NCBI GenBank assembly: GCA_002721815.1
Contig: PBLQ01000047.1
Location: 1 to 60,129, forward strand
Source: Myxococcales bacterium
Lineage (GTDB): Bacteria > Myxococcota > UBA727 > GCA-2721815
Length of the DNA stretch: 60,129 nt
Reading direction: 5' to 3'
Positions within the stretch are counted from its first letter, which is position 1. Each line of letters starts with the position of its first letter. Positions 53,801 through 60,129 of this stretch are shown piece after piece. The notes beneath the pieces were generated by a model. That model was not told the DNA's origin, did not search any database, and saw only the letters and a program-made list of their open reading frames with translations. The position numbers and the translations under genes were made by a program.

Positions 53801-55075
53801 ATCTATGACGGCGAAACCTACCAAGAAGGCGAAAGCTGGACTGTGGAATGTCACACCTGCACCTGTACCAATGGCGTTGTCTCCGGTTGTGACAACACCC
53901 AGCAGATGTGCGAGCAAGACTGCGACGGCGATTACGACGGTGACGTGTTGGATTGTAACAACGAGTGTGGCGGCACCGCCACCTACGACAACTGTGGACA
54001 CTGCACCGGTGGTAATTCTGGCGCGGTCGCCTGTGTTGCAGACTGTGCCGGTGACTGGGGTGGTACCGCGTTCGTGGACAGTTGCGACAACTGTGTGGCT
54101 ACCGTGGAAGAGGCTTGTGTTGCAGACTGTGCCGGTGACTGGGGTGGTACCGCGTTCATGGACAATTGCGGCTACTGTGTGGCTACCGCGGAAGAGGCTT
54201 GTGTGGCGGACTGCAACGGTGATTGGGGCGGATCGGCCACCATCGATAACTGTGGTAACTGCACTGGTGGCAATTCTGGCGCGGTCGCCTGCGTTGCCGA
54301 TTGCAACGGGGACTTCGGTGGCAGCGCTGTAGAAGATGATTGCGGCAACTGTGTGGCTACCGCGGAAGAGGCTTGTGTGGTGGATGACACCGCGGATGCA
54401 GGTTCATCGGGCGGGGATGCTGACGGTGCAACTGATGGCACGACCACCGGCGTGGTAGATGGCAATACCGATGGCAATACCGATGGTGATGCCGATGGTT
54501 CAAATGAAGCCGACGCAGGTTCTACGGATGGTACGGTCGACGGTTCATCTGATGGCAGTGGAGAAGGGTCTCAAGAGCTGGACGCAGGAGCCTCTGACGG
54601 AAATTCCGATGGTGATGCCGATGGTGATGCCGATGGGGATGCTGATGGTAATACCGATGGTGATACCGATGGTGATACCGATGGTGATACCGACGGCTCA
54701 GATGAAACCGATGCGGGCTCCACGGACGGCTCCGCCGATGGCAGTGGAGAGGGGACCGGTGACGGTTCGGATGAAACAGACGCTGGTGCAACAGACGGTT
54801 CCTCTGAAGGCAGTGCTGATGGAGCTCAAGAACTGGACGCAGGTTCCGCTGACGGAGCCTCCGATGGCGATACTGACGGCGATACCGATGGGGATACCGA
54901 TGGGGATACCGATGGGGATACCGATGGGGATGATGTCCCGGGTGACCCACCTGCACCTGAACCCGCGCCCATCACGCTCTTTAGTTGCGCCAGTACCGAC
55001 GCGGCACCGGTTAGTTTGTGGGGCCTTCTGGCTGGCTTGTTCCTCTGGCGACGTCGCCGTCAGCGGCTACGCTAA
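50819..55075 (+). CDS. Giant secreted Cys-rich repeat protein with MYXO-CTERM-like tag
   Basis: A 1418-residue exported protein 12 bases after the previous gene, with GGGGAG upstream, so in the same operon. Order: signal peptide (about 1-19); Cys-rich modules (25-190); a Gly/Asp repeat linker (195-260, LDGELDGAPEG type); more Cys modules (264-640); VWC/pacifastin-like blocks CECIAGIANNMWLCD (about 813-827) and CECIAGVASNMWQCD (about 970-984) inside two long duplicated segments; four DCxGDWGG repeats (about 1075-1185); a DGDTDG acidic tract (1196-1372); then LFSC (1387-1390), a helix and RRRR. DxDxDG runs could bind calcium. A surface or matrix role is likely but unproven. Confidence 0.82.
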   Translation: MNRLLIICLGLLVSTQVYANSDVQICYLHEECMDGDNNMGPQETPGSAGLVCIFPGEVGVNPGMCTPSCEVVPDVCDAETEDCIQYPDYAQCHKDGVLGAACDNHATVRICAPKGGGGHDGDSVVGDNCPETCATNEYCDAGSNVCLQVPCDLMAPHDSCPPGLTCMEVPDSSGLAGAFCVAQNGSGGHDGSAHGNTDGVPDGALDGELDGAPEGELDGAPNGGLDGELDGAPEGDLDGAPEGALDGDFDGAGDGNVGEGPTACQAHDDCHNEPGGNSVCITEDPISDAANFHGICSPMCESDANSCPPGMACIEHPDYIGCAVSATAVCDVVFKVCAPIDDGGGCGDCGPTGFCNGDQGCSSEPCDDNMPRQPCADNQSVGDTCASLTGGNFASTCQLINAELVCTNQGSPCFGGDEFSCQEVKDNDGQIMGQFCLPNNEHGGGDGACEDQTADGTPGFEWEGQCFNSCTPPYTDNGEPPACNVDENAGDGSGKCVPLDSPEGDYLGYFCMPGQGGDDCADNELPYNDRCLASCAGDLSMEIGGIDYCSLPGGDLGLCFEIPGQGDFCHPIFDCDPVCQPHEICGPDATGENGECLTVCAGNEDCDSDSVCLDYSEPCDSADPNCTGEPDFRACGADNGGQSCEPGDTYDSECEDCTCTDAGTWDCENLCGDSDACALAESIGGCPECADGDMTCTFDIHSETAMSCGDCQARSALYERLCYLGVDASTSEIEEGTLCESPQGCDHDETSYEHGDEWYDAQGCSIFTCDNGQVIQAIMDCSIDHTCEETMNGLECICVYGAKRTEPDGCTECECIAGIANNMWLCDSSACSGGGDDCCTEQEEQMCQDLEAQLTLCDDIFIGPDQQNEIDQCKQAAEQTLSCDCDRDCHGNDGSCTHGEGDDNQTYLDGEKWYDVASCQIYECDAGQVMTIQMDCLPDHTCQENLAGDNLECVCNLGAKKTEADNCTECECIAGVASNMWQCDDSACSNDTDCIYDGETYQEGESWTVECHTCTCTNGVVSGCDNTQQMCEQDCDGDYDGDVLDCNNECGGTATYDNCGHCTGGNSGAVACVADCAGDWGGTAFVDSCDNCVATVEEACVADCAGDWGGTAFMDNCGYCVATAEEACVADCNGDWGGSATIDNCGNCTGGNSGAVACVADCNGDFGGSAVEDDCGNCVATAEEACVVDDTADAGSSGGDADGATDGTTTGVVDGNTDGNTDGDADGSNEADAGSTDGTVDGSSDGSGEGSQELDAGASDGNSDGDADGDADGDADGNTDGDTDGDTDGDTDGSDETDAGSTDGSADGSGEGTGDGSDETDAGATDGSSEGSADGAQELDAGSADGASDGDTDGDTDGDTDGDTDGDTDGDDVPGDPPAPEPAPITLFSCASTDAAPVSLWGLLAGLFLWRRRRQRLR
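51400..51590 (+). repeat. LDGELDGAPEG-coding repeats
   Basis: Imperfect repeats of about 24-33 bases (core GGCGAATTAGATGGTGC and variants) encoding Leu-Asp-Gly-Glu and Ala-Pro-Glu-Gly units, forming a flexible linker between the first and second Cys-rich regions. Confidence 0.65.
54032..54380 (+). repeat. 84-90-base tandem repeats coding DCxGDWGG modules
   Basis: Near-identical units begin at 54032, 54116 and 54200 (84-base period), and a fourth begins near 54290 with a longer linker. Each encodes a 28-30-residue module VADC-x-GDWGG-x5-D-x-CG-x-C. The first two copies are almost identical in DNA, so duplication was recent. Confidence 0.8.
54608..54691 (+). repeat. 12-base tandem repeat, block A
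   Basis: Seven units of the type GATGGTGATRCC encoding Asp-Gly-Asp-(Ala/Thr). The unit is a multiple of three, so slippage alters length without a frameshift. Confidence 0.8.
54869..54928 (+). repeat. 12-base tandem repeat, block B
   Basis: Five units; the last four are exact copies of GATACCGATGGG. They encode Asp-Thr-Asp-Gly just before the sorting tag. Perfect identity suggests recent expansion. Confidence 0.85.
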
Positions 55076-55096
55076 TTTAACTACGAGTAACATTAC

Positions 55097-55126
55097 AAAA
55101 GGGGCTCTAAGGGGCCCCTTTTTTAT
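55097..55126 (+). terminator. Terminator after the Cys-rich operon, possibly bidirectional
   Basis: AAAAGGGGC and GCCCCTTTT form a 9-bp stem around 8 bases, followed by TTTT on the plus strand. On the minus strand the stem is followed by TTTTGTAA, so it may also end the gene on the other side. Confidence 0.8.
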
Positions 55127-55353
55127 TGGAACATATCGGTGAGACAGTTGGCCCCAAGCATGAAGGGGATGACATATAAAATAGTGTCTCGAATGAGGTA
55201 GAAAATAAAAAACGCGGCGATGAGGCGCCAGCCACCTTTTTTAATCATGCCTTTCATGCCGTCTTGTTTGCGTACCTCATTGGCTTCCAAAATCCATTGC
55301 GGCATCAGAAATCTGCGCTTTTTGGTGGGATTTGTGGGGCTTGGGTCAGACAT
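55123..55353 (-). CDS. Small membrane protein, unknown
   Basis: A 76-residue protein with a basic N-terminal half (TNPTKKRRF, RKQDGMKGMIKKGGWR) and one or two hydrophobic segments at about 45-68 (LIAAFFIFYLIRDTILYVIP). This arrangement suggests an inner-membrane protein with its N-terminus in the cytoplasm. ATG 55353 is preferred over a TTG 12 bases upstream, but neither has a clear ribosome site. It ends inside the shared terminator. Not recognised. Confidence 0.55.
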   Translation of the reverse strand: MSDPSPTNPTKKRRFLMPQWILEANEVRKQDGMKGMIKKGGWRLIAAFFIFYLIRDTILYVIPFMLGANCLTDMFQ

Positions 55354-55425
55354 GAGTGTTACCAAAATGAAGGTTCGTTCTCATTCTAGTCATTCGAGTC
55401 GCTGGGTCAACGCCAGGGGGATTGT

Positions 55426-55806
55426 TTAAGGGCCGGCGTCCTGGCGGGTGGCAACGCCGCCATCTGTACCATTGGAATCGCACAAATAACGCACTTCTTT
55501 CCAAACCGCTTCACCTTCAACGACCACTTCGGCTTCACCCACGATCTTATAATCAGGGCCCTCGCAGCTGTCGTGCATAAGCTGGTAGGCCGCTTCACGG
55601 TTTTTAACCGCGTAATCGGGGGTCACGGGCTCACGGGTGGTCCCGGACATGGGGGCGATGGGGTAGCGCACCATGGCCACCGGATCTGCCGCTTTGGCTG
55701 GGGCATAGGGACTCTTTTTTGGGGTTTGAATGAGCTGGGCCCCCAAACACCCCACGAATAGGAGCAGGAAAAACGTAATGGCCCATCTGGAATCCGACTG
55801 CTTCAT
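55426..55806 (-). CDS. Putative lipoprotein or membrane-anchored protein
   Basis: A 126-residue protein with an N-terminal hydrophobic segment (about 8-24) ending in LLLFVGC, which may serve as a lipobox (Cys20), followed by a Pro/Ala-rich linker. The globular part has two Cys residues (HDSCEGPDYKIVG; VRYLCDSNGTDGG) that could form a disulfide. GAGGA lies 8 bases before the ATG. It is divergent from the trmB-like gene. Not recognised. Confidence 0.65.
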   Translation of the reverse strand: MKQSDSRWAITFFLLLFVGCLGAQLIQTPKKSPYAPAKAADPVAMVRYPIAPMSGTTREPVTPDYAVKNREAAYQLMHDSCEGPDYKIVGEAEVVVEGEAVWKEVRYLCDSNGTDGGVATRQDAGP

Positions 55807-55872
55807 CTTTTCAATCCTCGAGTTCTGTCTTATTTATCGGCACGAGCCCCCAAAAAAGAAAGAAATGCTTTT

Positions 55873-56547
55873 TTGACCTATCTGATCCAGAGCGCCCAAT
55901 CCACGATTCACCCCGATTTAGAGAAATGGGTGAGGCGCGCACAAATCGAAAAATTTAATAAACCCATTAGAAAACAGAGCCTTGAGGGGTTTGACGGGCT
56001 GCTTGGATGGTTGGGGCAACACGAGGGCCCCATCATTCTCGATTCGGGTTGCGGCACTGGCCATTCCACGTTGAATTTGGCCCAAGCCCACCCTAAAGCC
56101 CGCGTGATTGGCTTTGATCAATCAGCCGAAAGATTAAAACGAGCCCCAGAAACGCTGAAAACTACTGAAAATGCTTATCTTTTCCGGGCAGAGGCCGTGG
56201 ACCTGTGGCGCTTGTTGGCCCAAGCACAGGTCCCCATCGAACGCCATTGCCTGTTTTACCCGAATCCTTGGCCCAAAATCGGCCAGGTGAAACGACGCTT
56301 TCATGCCCATCCCGTTTTTCCAGTGATGGCCAATTTGAGCCAAAGCATCGAACTGCGCGCCTCATGGTTGATTTATGCGCAGGAGTTCGCAGCCGCGCTC
56401 ACCTATGTAGGGAAACCGCCAAGTGCACCGCAACCCATTCGGCCGCAAACGCCCATCTCCTTGTTTGAAAAAAAATACATAGAGACGGACACTGACATGT
56501 ACCAAGTCACTTGGCCGCAAGGGCTCGATCCAACAGCGCTTGGGTGA
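55873..56547 (+). CDS. trmB: TrmB-like tRNA (guanine-N7)-methyltransferase
   Basis: SAM-dependent enzyme that methylates G46 in tRNA. At 224 residues it has SAM motif ILDSGCGTGHSTLNLA and the family signature CLFYPNPWPKIGQVKRRFHA (usually FPDPWPK...KRR). The end, SLFEKKYIETDTDMYQVTW, resembles the TrmB C-terminus (T-KYE family ending). No ATG is available near the start; TTG 55873 is the likely start. The last 41 bases overlap tail-to-tail with mutH. Confidence 0.82.
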   Translation: MTYLIQSAQSTIHPDLEKWVRRAQIEKFNKPIRKQSLEGFDGLLGWLGQHEGPIILDSGCGTGHSTLNLAQAHPKARVIGFDQSAERLKRAPETLKTTENAYLFRAEAVDLWRLLAQAQVPIERHCLFYPNPWPKIGQVKRRFHAHPVFPVMANLSQSIELRASWLIYAQEFAAALTYVGKPPSAPQPIRPQTPISLFEKKYIETDTDMYQVTWPQGLDPTALG

Positions 56548-57220
56548 ACTGTCGGCGCAAATAAAAGCCAATGGGTTTGGCTTCAAACGCGTCACCCCAG
56601 GCATCCATGGCTTGGCGTCTCACCCGTGAGTTGGCGGCTTTGGGGCGCACCTGCAAAACTTTCCCCCGACGGGCGGAGATGCCATCGGACAGGCCTTGGC
56701 CGATGATTTCCATGTGATCGTGCCAATCTTGGGCGAGAAGTGCTTCTTCATCGGCACTGGGTGACCATAGAAAAGGCATCCCCAAGCGCAGGTCATGCCA
56801 GTTTTTGCTGTCGTCGTCCTCGACCGGAAAAAACAACACTTTTTCGATTTTGTGGAACGTGCGACTGTCCCGCCATGATTTTTCAAACCCTGCTTTGAGA
56901 TCGATGCTGCACACAAACGTGGTTTCGAGCACTTGTCCTTTCGGGGAGACGGGCAGGGTTTTGAGCTCAATGCCTAGGTTTTCAAAATCGGGATGCGCCT
57001 TGTTGCCGGCAGTGGCGCCCAATGCAGTCTCGATCAGTTGCCCGGTGAACCCTTTGCCGTGCTTTTTCAGGCTGGGCAGTTCCATTTGCAGTTGGTGGGC
57101 GAGCTGCCCGATACACAGGCCGGCCAGCCCTTGAGCGCGGGTGAGCAATTGCGCTTCATTTTCAGGGGGATCAATCCCAGCGGGCATAAAAAAGTCTGGT
57201 TGGTTGTTCTTAGAACTCAT
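56507..57220 (-). CDS. mutH: DNA mismatch repair endonuclease MutH
   Basis: Nicks the unmethylated strand at hemimethylated GATC in methyl-directed mismatch repair. At 237 residues it is close to E. coli MutH (229). The four active-site residues are kept with identical spacing: E64 (GQLIETALGA), D78 (HPDF), E85 and K87 (GIELKTLP), where E. coli has E56, D70, E77 and K79. PVSPKGQVLETTFVCSI, LQVRPKAANSRVRR and GFYLRRQFTQALL also match. ATG 57220 gives the family N-terminus; the frame is open much further upstream but overlaps the divergent gene. Confidence 0.95.
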   Translation of the reverse strand: MSSKNNQPDFFMPAGIDPPENEAQLLTRAQGLAGLCIGQLAHQLQMELPSLKKHGKGFTGQLIETALGATAGNKAHPDFENLGIELKTLPVSPKGQVLETTFVCSIDLKAGFEKSWRDSRTFHKIEKVLFFPVEDDDSKNWHDLRLGMPFLWSPSADEEALLAQDWHDHMEIIGQGLSDGISARRGKVLQVRPKAANSRVRRQAMDAWGDAFEAKPIGFYLRRQFTQALLDRALAAK

Positions 57221-57251
57221 GATTTGACCCATTCCCGCAAACGCCTTTAGC

Positions 57252-58799
57252 ATGGGGACCAAGCGTTGCGATATCACTTCGCGTTTCCAGAGGAAAGTGC
57301 ACACCTTGAACGCAAAATGGTTCAGCCCAGTTTTTGATTCCATCGGCCTCATTTGGGTGCTGGGGTTTGTGCTCATGCTGACCCACCACCTTCGCATCGG
57401 GATGGACGCTCCTGAGGAAACCGATATCGCCATCACGCCACAAGATTTGGCCAATGGTTTTCGTTCGGGCACCGAATGGCACGCCATCTACCTGCGGGAA
57501 GCCAAGGTGGGTTTTTCCAAACTGGAGCGGCAAAAGACAGAAGAAGGCTTTTTGCTCAAACAAATGATGCGCTTGAACATGACGGTGATGCGCCAAGACC
57601 AAGTCCTCACCGTCCGTGTGAAAACCCATCTCAACCCCGATTACACCTTGCGCTCTTTTGACCTCAAAATGGACAATGCTGCGGCTCCTTTTGCCGCGGT
57701 GGGCGATGTTGATGGGGCCACCGTTCGGGTTTCCCTGAAAATGGGTGATTACGAGGAGCAAAAAACCATCCAGCTGGACAAACCGCCGGTGGTGGAGCTG
57801 GGGATTCGGCCGCTGTTGCTGCAAAAAGAACTAAAAAAAGATGAACGGTACGCCATGAAATATTTTGACCCCCTGTCGCTCACCGAAAAAGAGATGAGCA
57901 TTATCTATTTGGGGAAGTCAAAAATGCACAGCTTGGGCGAAGAGGTGGAAGCCCATCATTTGCGTCGCTTTATCGGCGAACAATATTACGACGCGTGGGT
58001 GAACGATTTGGGTGAAGTTTTAGATGAACGTCTACCGCTTGGGTACGTGGCCATTCGTGAATCCGAAGCTGAGGCCACCTACGGGGTCATGCGATACGAG
58101 GGGACCGTGCGCCATGATGTGGTGGAGAAATCAGCGCTGTACGCCAAAAAGGTGACCGGTCAGCGTGACGACGCGAAGCGTGCACTTTGGAAGTTCTCAG
58201 GGGTGAGTCCCGCCGACTTTCAAATGGACGGTGGACGACAAACCTTGCGCAAAACGGAGGTGGGATACGAGTTGGTGGTGAACAAAATGCATCCCCCAGG
58301 GGCCATTGACGATAAAACAAAGGCGTTGGCCTTAGGGGATGAAAGCATGCTGTCCATCGGTCATCCCAAGATTCAAGCGGTGATCGCGCAGGTCAAAGCA
58401 GCGCAACCACAGAACGTCCATTTTGGGGCGGCGTTGGTGGATTGGGTTTTTCAAAACATTCAGAAAAAACCGGTGGTGAGTTTGCCCAGTGCGGTTCAAG
58501 TGCTCGAAACCCGAGAAGGGGATTGTAACGAACACGCCACCTTGGGAGTGGCGCTGTTGCGAGGGGCCGGCATTCCGGCGCGCATGGCCACCGGGTTGGC
58601 GTACTTGGAGGGGCGTTACTTGTTTCACGCTTGGGTGGAATATTACGACGGCACCCAATGGGTTTCGGCAGATCCAACTTGGGGGCAGCGTTACGCAGAT
58701 GTGGGGCACGTTCGGTTTTTGCTGGGTGGGTTGCAGACCCAACTGGCCTTGTTGCAAGTGGTAGGGAATCTCAACCTACAAGAGTTAACCTGGGAGTAA
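57252..58799 (+). CDS. Membrane-anchored transglutaminase-like protein
   Basis: A 515-residue protein with one N-terminal membrane helix (about 27-47, FDSIGLIWVLGFVLMLTHH) and a large presumably periplasmic part. The C-terminal transglutaminase/protease core (about 395-490) has Cys in EGDCNEHATLG, His in LFHAWVEYYDG and Asp in VSADPTWGQ, the complete catalytic triad. The N-terminal periplasmic half is beta-rich and unrecognised. It ends 5 bases before the ABC ATPase gene, so it is probably in one operon. It may cross-link or cleave envelope proteins. Confidence 0.85.
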   Translation: MGTKRCDITSRFQRKVHTLNAKWFSPVFDSIGLIWVLGFVLMLTHHLRIGMDAPEETDIAITPQDLANGFRSGTEWHAIYLREAKVGFSKLERQKTEEGFLLKQMMRLNMTVMRQDQVLTVRVKTHLNPDYTLRSFDLKMDNAAAPFAAVGDVDGATVRVSLKMGDYEEQKTIQLDKPPVVELGIRPLLLQKELKKDERYAMKYFDPLSLTEKEMSIIYLGKSKMHSLGEEVEAHHLRRFIGEQYYDAWVNDLGEVLDERLPLGYVAIRESEAEATYGVMRYEGTVRHDVVEKSALYAKKVTGQRDDAKRALWKFSGVSPADFQMDGGRQTLRKTEVGYELVVNKMHPPGAIDDKTKALALGDESMLSIGHPKIQAVIAQVKAAQPQNVHFGAALVDWVFQNIQKKPVVSLPSAVQVLETREGDCNEHATLGVALLRGAGIPARMATGLAYLEGRYLFHAWVEYYDGTQWVSADPTWGQRYADVGHVRFLLGGLQTQLALLQVVGNLNLQELTWE

Positions 58800-58804
58800 A
58801 GTTC

Positions 58805-59563
58805 GTGATTCAAGTTCAAGGACTGATTAAAGATTATAGCGATTTTCGGGCGGTGAATAATGTCTCGTTCGAAGTCAAGGCCGGTGAAGTGTTCGGTTTT
58901 TTGGGGCCTAATGGCGCAGGAAAGACCACCACCATGCGAATGATTGCGGGGTTGCTCATGCCCACTCAAGGTCGCATCAGCATCGGTGGTTTTGATTTGG
59001 CCACCCAGGCCAAAGAGGCCAAACGCATTTCCTCTTTCATTCCAGACCGGCCCTATCTGTACGAAAAACTAACGGCCATGGAGTTTTTACTGTTCGTGGG
59101 GGGGTTGTACCAGCTCGATCGCGCCCACGTGCTGAAAAAAGCGGGCGAGATGCTGCACACTTTCGGTCTTACGGACTGGCGGGATGCCATGGTTGAAAAC
59201 TTTTCCCATGGCATGAAGCAACGTTTGGTGTTCTCGGCGGCACTTTTGACTGATCCCAAAGTGTTGATCGTGGATGAGCCCATGGTGGGCCTGGACCCCA
59301 AAGGGGCCAAGCTGGTGAAGAATGTTTTTCGAGAACTGTGTCACAACAAAGGCCTCACGGTGTTTGTGAGCACCCACACCATGGATGTGGCACAAGAAGT
59401 TTGCGACCGCATCGCCATCATCCATAAAGGGGAAATCGCTGCATTGGGCACATTGGCCGAAATCGAAAACCAGGTAGGTGTACACAACAGCCGTTTAGAA
59501 GACATCTTCTTACAGATCACCGAGGAAACTTCAGACATTCAAGAGGGTGACAGCACTTCATGA
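58805..59563 (+). CDS. ABC transporter ATP-binding protein
   Basis: ATPase subunit of an ABC exporter, 252 residues. Walker A GPNGAGKTTT, signature FSHGMKQR in place of LSGGQ, Walker B KVLIVDEPMVGLDP and H-loop VSTHTMD are all visible, in the order typical of ABC-2 type exporters (CcmA/NatA group). GTG 58805 is chosen because GGGAG lies 8 bases upstream; the frame is open earlier inside the transglutaminase gene. It overlaps the permease gene by 4 bases. Confidence 0.92.
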   Translation: MIQVQGLIKDYSDFRAVNNVSFEVKAGEVFGFLGPNGAGKTTTMRMIAGLLMPTQGRISIGGFDLATQAKEAKRISSFIPDRPYLYEKLTAMEFLLFVGGLYQLDRAHVLKKAGEMLHTFGLTDWRDAMVENFSHGMKQRLVFSAALLTDPKVLIVDEPMVGLDPKGAKLVKNVFRELCHNKGLTVFVSTHTMDVAQEVCDRIAIIHKGEIAALGTLAEIENQVGVHNSRLEDIFLQITEETSDIQEGDSTS

Positions 59564-60129
59564 TGTTTTTTGGTTTCATACGCATGCGACGACAGATGTT
59601 GTCAAACCAACTCAATGCCATGGATAACGCGCTCCGACGCGGCATCGGCTTGTTGGTTTTGGCGTTGTTGTTTTGGGGCGGCATTTATGCGGTGTCTCAT
59701 TGGTTTGTTTTGCAAACGCTCGCCATGGAACCCATTGGGGAAATGGTGGTCCGGCATTTACTTGCCATGGCCATTTTTTTCGTTTTTGTAATTCTTATCT
59801 TTTCGAACTTGGTGGCGGCATTCTCTTCGTTCTTTTTATCGGATGACCTGCAACTGTTGCTAACGATGCCTTTGCACAACAATCAGTTTTTTGCCGCCCG
59901 GTTTTTAGAAAATGCCTTAACGGCATCTTGGATGACCTTGATATTTGGTATTGCGCCTTTCATTGCCGTGGGCATCCTCATGCACGGTGGGTGGGCTTAT
60001 TATCTCTCTTTGGTGTTTGTCTTTTCAGTATTGTTTGTGGTGCCATCGGCCGTGGCCATTGTGGTGTCGTTGCTTCTGTGTTCAGTCTTTTCGGCGCGGC
60101 GGGCCCGGCACGTGATTCTTTTTGTGGGC
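59560..60129 (+). CDS. ABC transporter permease, N-terminal part (cut by right edge)
   Basis: The first 190 residues of a polytopic membrane protein. After a basic start (MMFFGFIRMRRQML) there are hydrophobic segments around LLVLALLFWGGIYAV, LLAMAIFFVFVILIFSNLVA, LIFGIAPFIAVGIL and LSLVFVFSVLFVVPSAVAIV. The DDLQLLLTMPL stretch between helices is common in ABC-2 exporter permeases. The ATGA overlap with the ATPase gene supports one transporter. The substrate is unknown; the transglutaminase upstream suggests an envelope-related one. Confidence 0.85.
   Translation, partial: MMFFGFIRMRRQMLSNQLNAMDNALRRGIGLLVLALLFWGGIYAVSHWFVLQTLAMEPIGEMVVRHLLAMAIFFVFVILIFSNLVAAFSSFFLSDDLQLLLTMPLHNNQFFAARFLENALTASWMTLIFGIAPFIAVGILMHGGWAYYLSLVFVFSVLFVVPSAVAIVVSLLLCSVFSARRARHVILFVG

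Noticed and set aside
54459-55142. 227-codon Met/Ile/Pro repeat frame overlapping the end of the giant protein
   Set aside because: It is a frame-shifted reading of the 12-base repeats.
55828-55840. GCCGATAA-like sequence (minus) before the putative lipoprotein
   Set aside because: It matches the sigma-28 -10 box, but there is no TAAA at 15-16 bases upstream, and the gene is not obviously flagellar.
49100-60129. Search for CRISPR arrays, tRNA or rRNA genes and insertion sequences
   Set aside because: The only direct repeats are in-frame protein repeats; I saw no tRNA-like cloverleaf, transposase or terminal inverted repeats here or in the rest of the window.

Overview
The window suggests a motile, polarly flagellated relative of the Deltaproteobacteria (Myxococcota, Bradymonadota or Bdellovibrionota are plausible). 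Three things point there. The flagellar gene order from flgB to flagellin is nearly unbroken and includes flhF-flhG-fliA. Flagellar promoters are of sigma-54 type and sit with a resident sigma-54 activator. Two secreted Cys-rich proteins end in tags that resemble MYXO-CTERM sorting signals (invariant Cys, transmembrane helix, Arg cluster). This assignment is inferred from content only; no database was searched.

Region 1 (1-39513, almost all minus strand) is a flagellar supercluster. Read in the direction of transcription it runs: a sigma-54 activator without receiver domain; a secreted repeat protein; flgB-flgC-fliE-fliF-fliG-fliH-fliI-motE-fliK-flgD-flgE; a terminator; flbD-motA-motB; fliL-fliM-fliN-fliO-fliP-fliQ-fliR-flhB-flhA; flhF-flhG-fliA; a terminator; flgF-flgG-flgA-flgH-flgI-flgJ(M23)-flgM-flgN-flgK-flgL; a degenerate class I adenylate-cyclase-like gene; a small unknown gene; and a flagellin cut by the left edge. 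Good -24/-12 promoters precede flgB, fliL, flhF and flgF. Only a FliJ-like gene lies on the plus strand, between the two terminators and flgF. The cluster therefore encodes basal body, export gate, ATPase complex, stator, C-ring, hook, rod, rings, junction proteins, filament, polar placement (FlhF/FlhG) and late-class control (FliA/FlgM).

Region 2 (39800-47099) is housekeeping and amino-acid metabolism: aminopeptidase N, a flavin amine oxidase overlapping a DUF1285-like gene, the two halves of MnmC as separate overlapping genes, and tryptophan 2,3-dioxygenase.

Region 3 (47189-55126) is the most unusual. A divergent DUF692/MNIO-type iron oxidase overlaps a gene for an HvfC/DUF2063-like partner. 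Two large secreted Cys-rich acidic proteins with C-terminal sorting tags follow, and the second carries several blocks of tandem repeats. MNIO enzymes with such partners modify cysteines in peptides, so a Cys-directed modification and surface-display system is a testable idea. No small precursor gene is visible.

Region 4 (55123-60129) holds small membrane proteins, a TrmB-like tRNA methyltransferase overlapping tail-to-tail with a complete MutH, a membrane-anchored transglutaminase, and an ABC transporter ATPase with its permease, which is cut by the right edge.

Two intergenic hairpins overlap Shine-Dalgarno sequences, before flhB and before the first Cys-rich gene, and may control translation.
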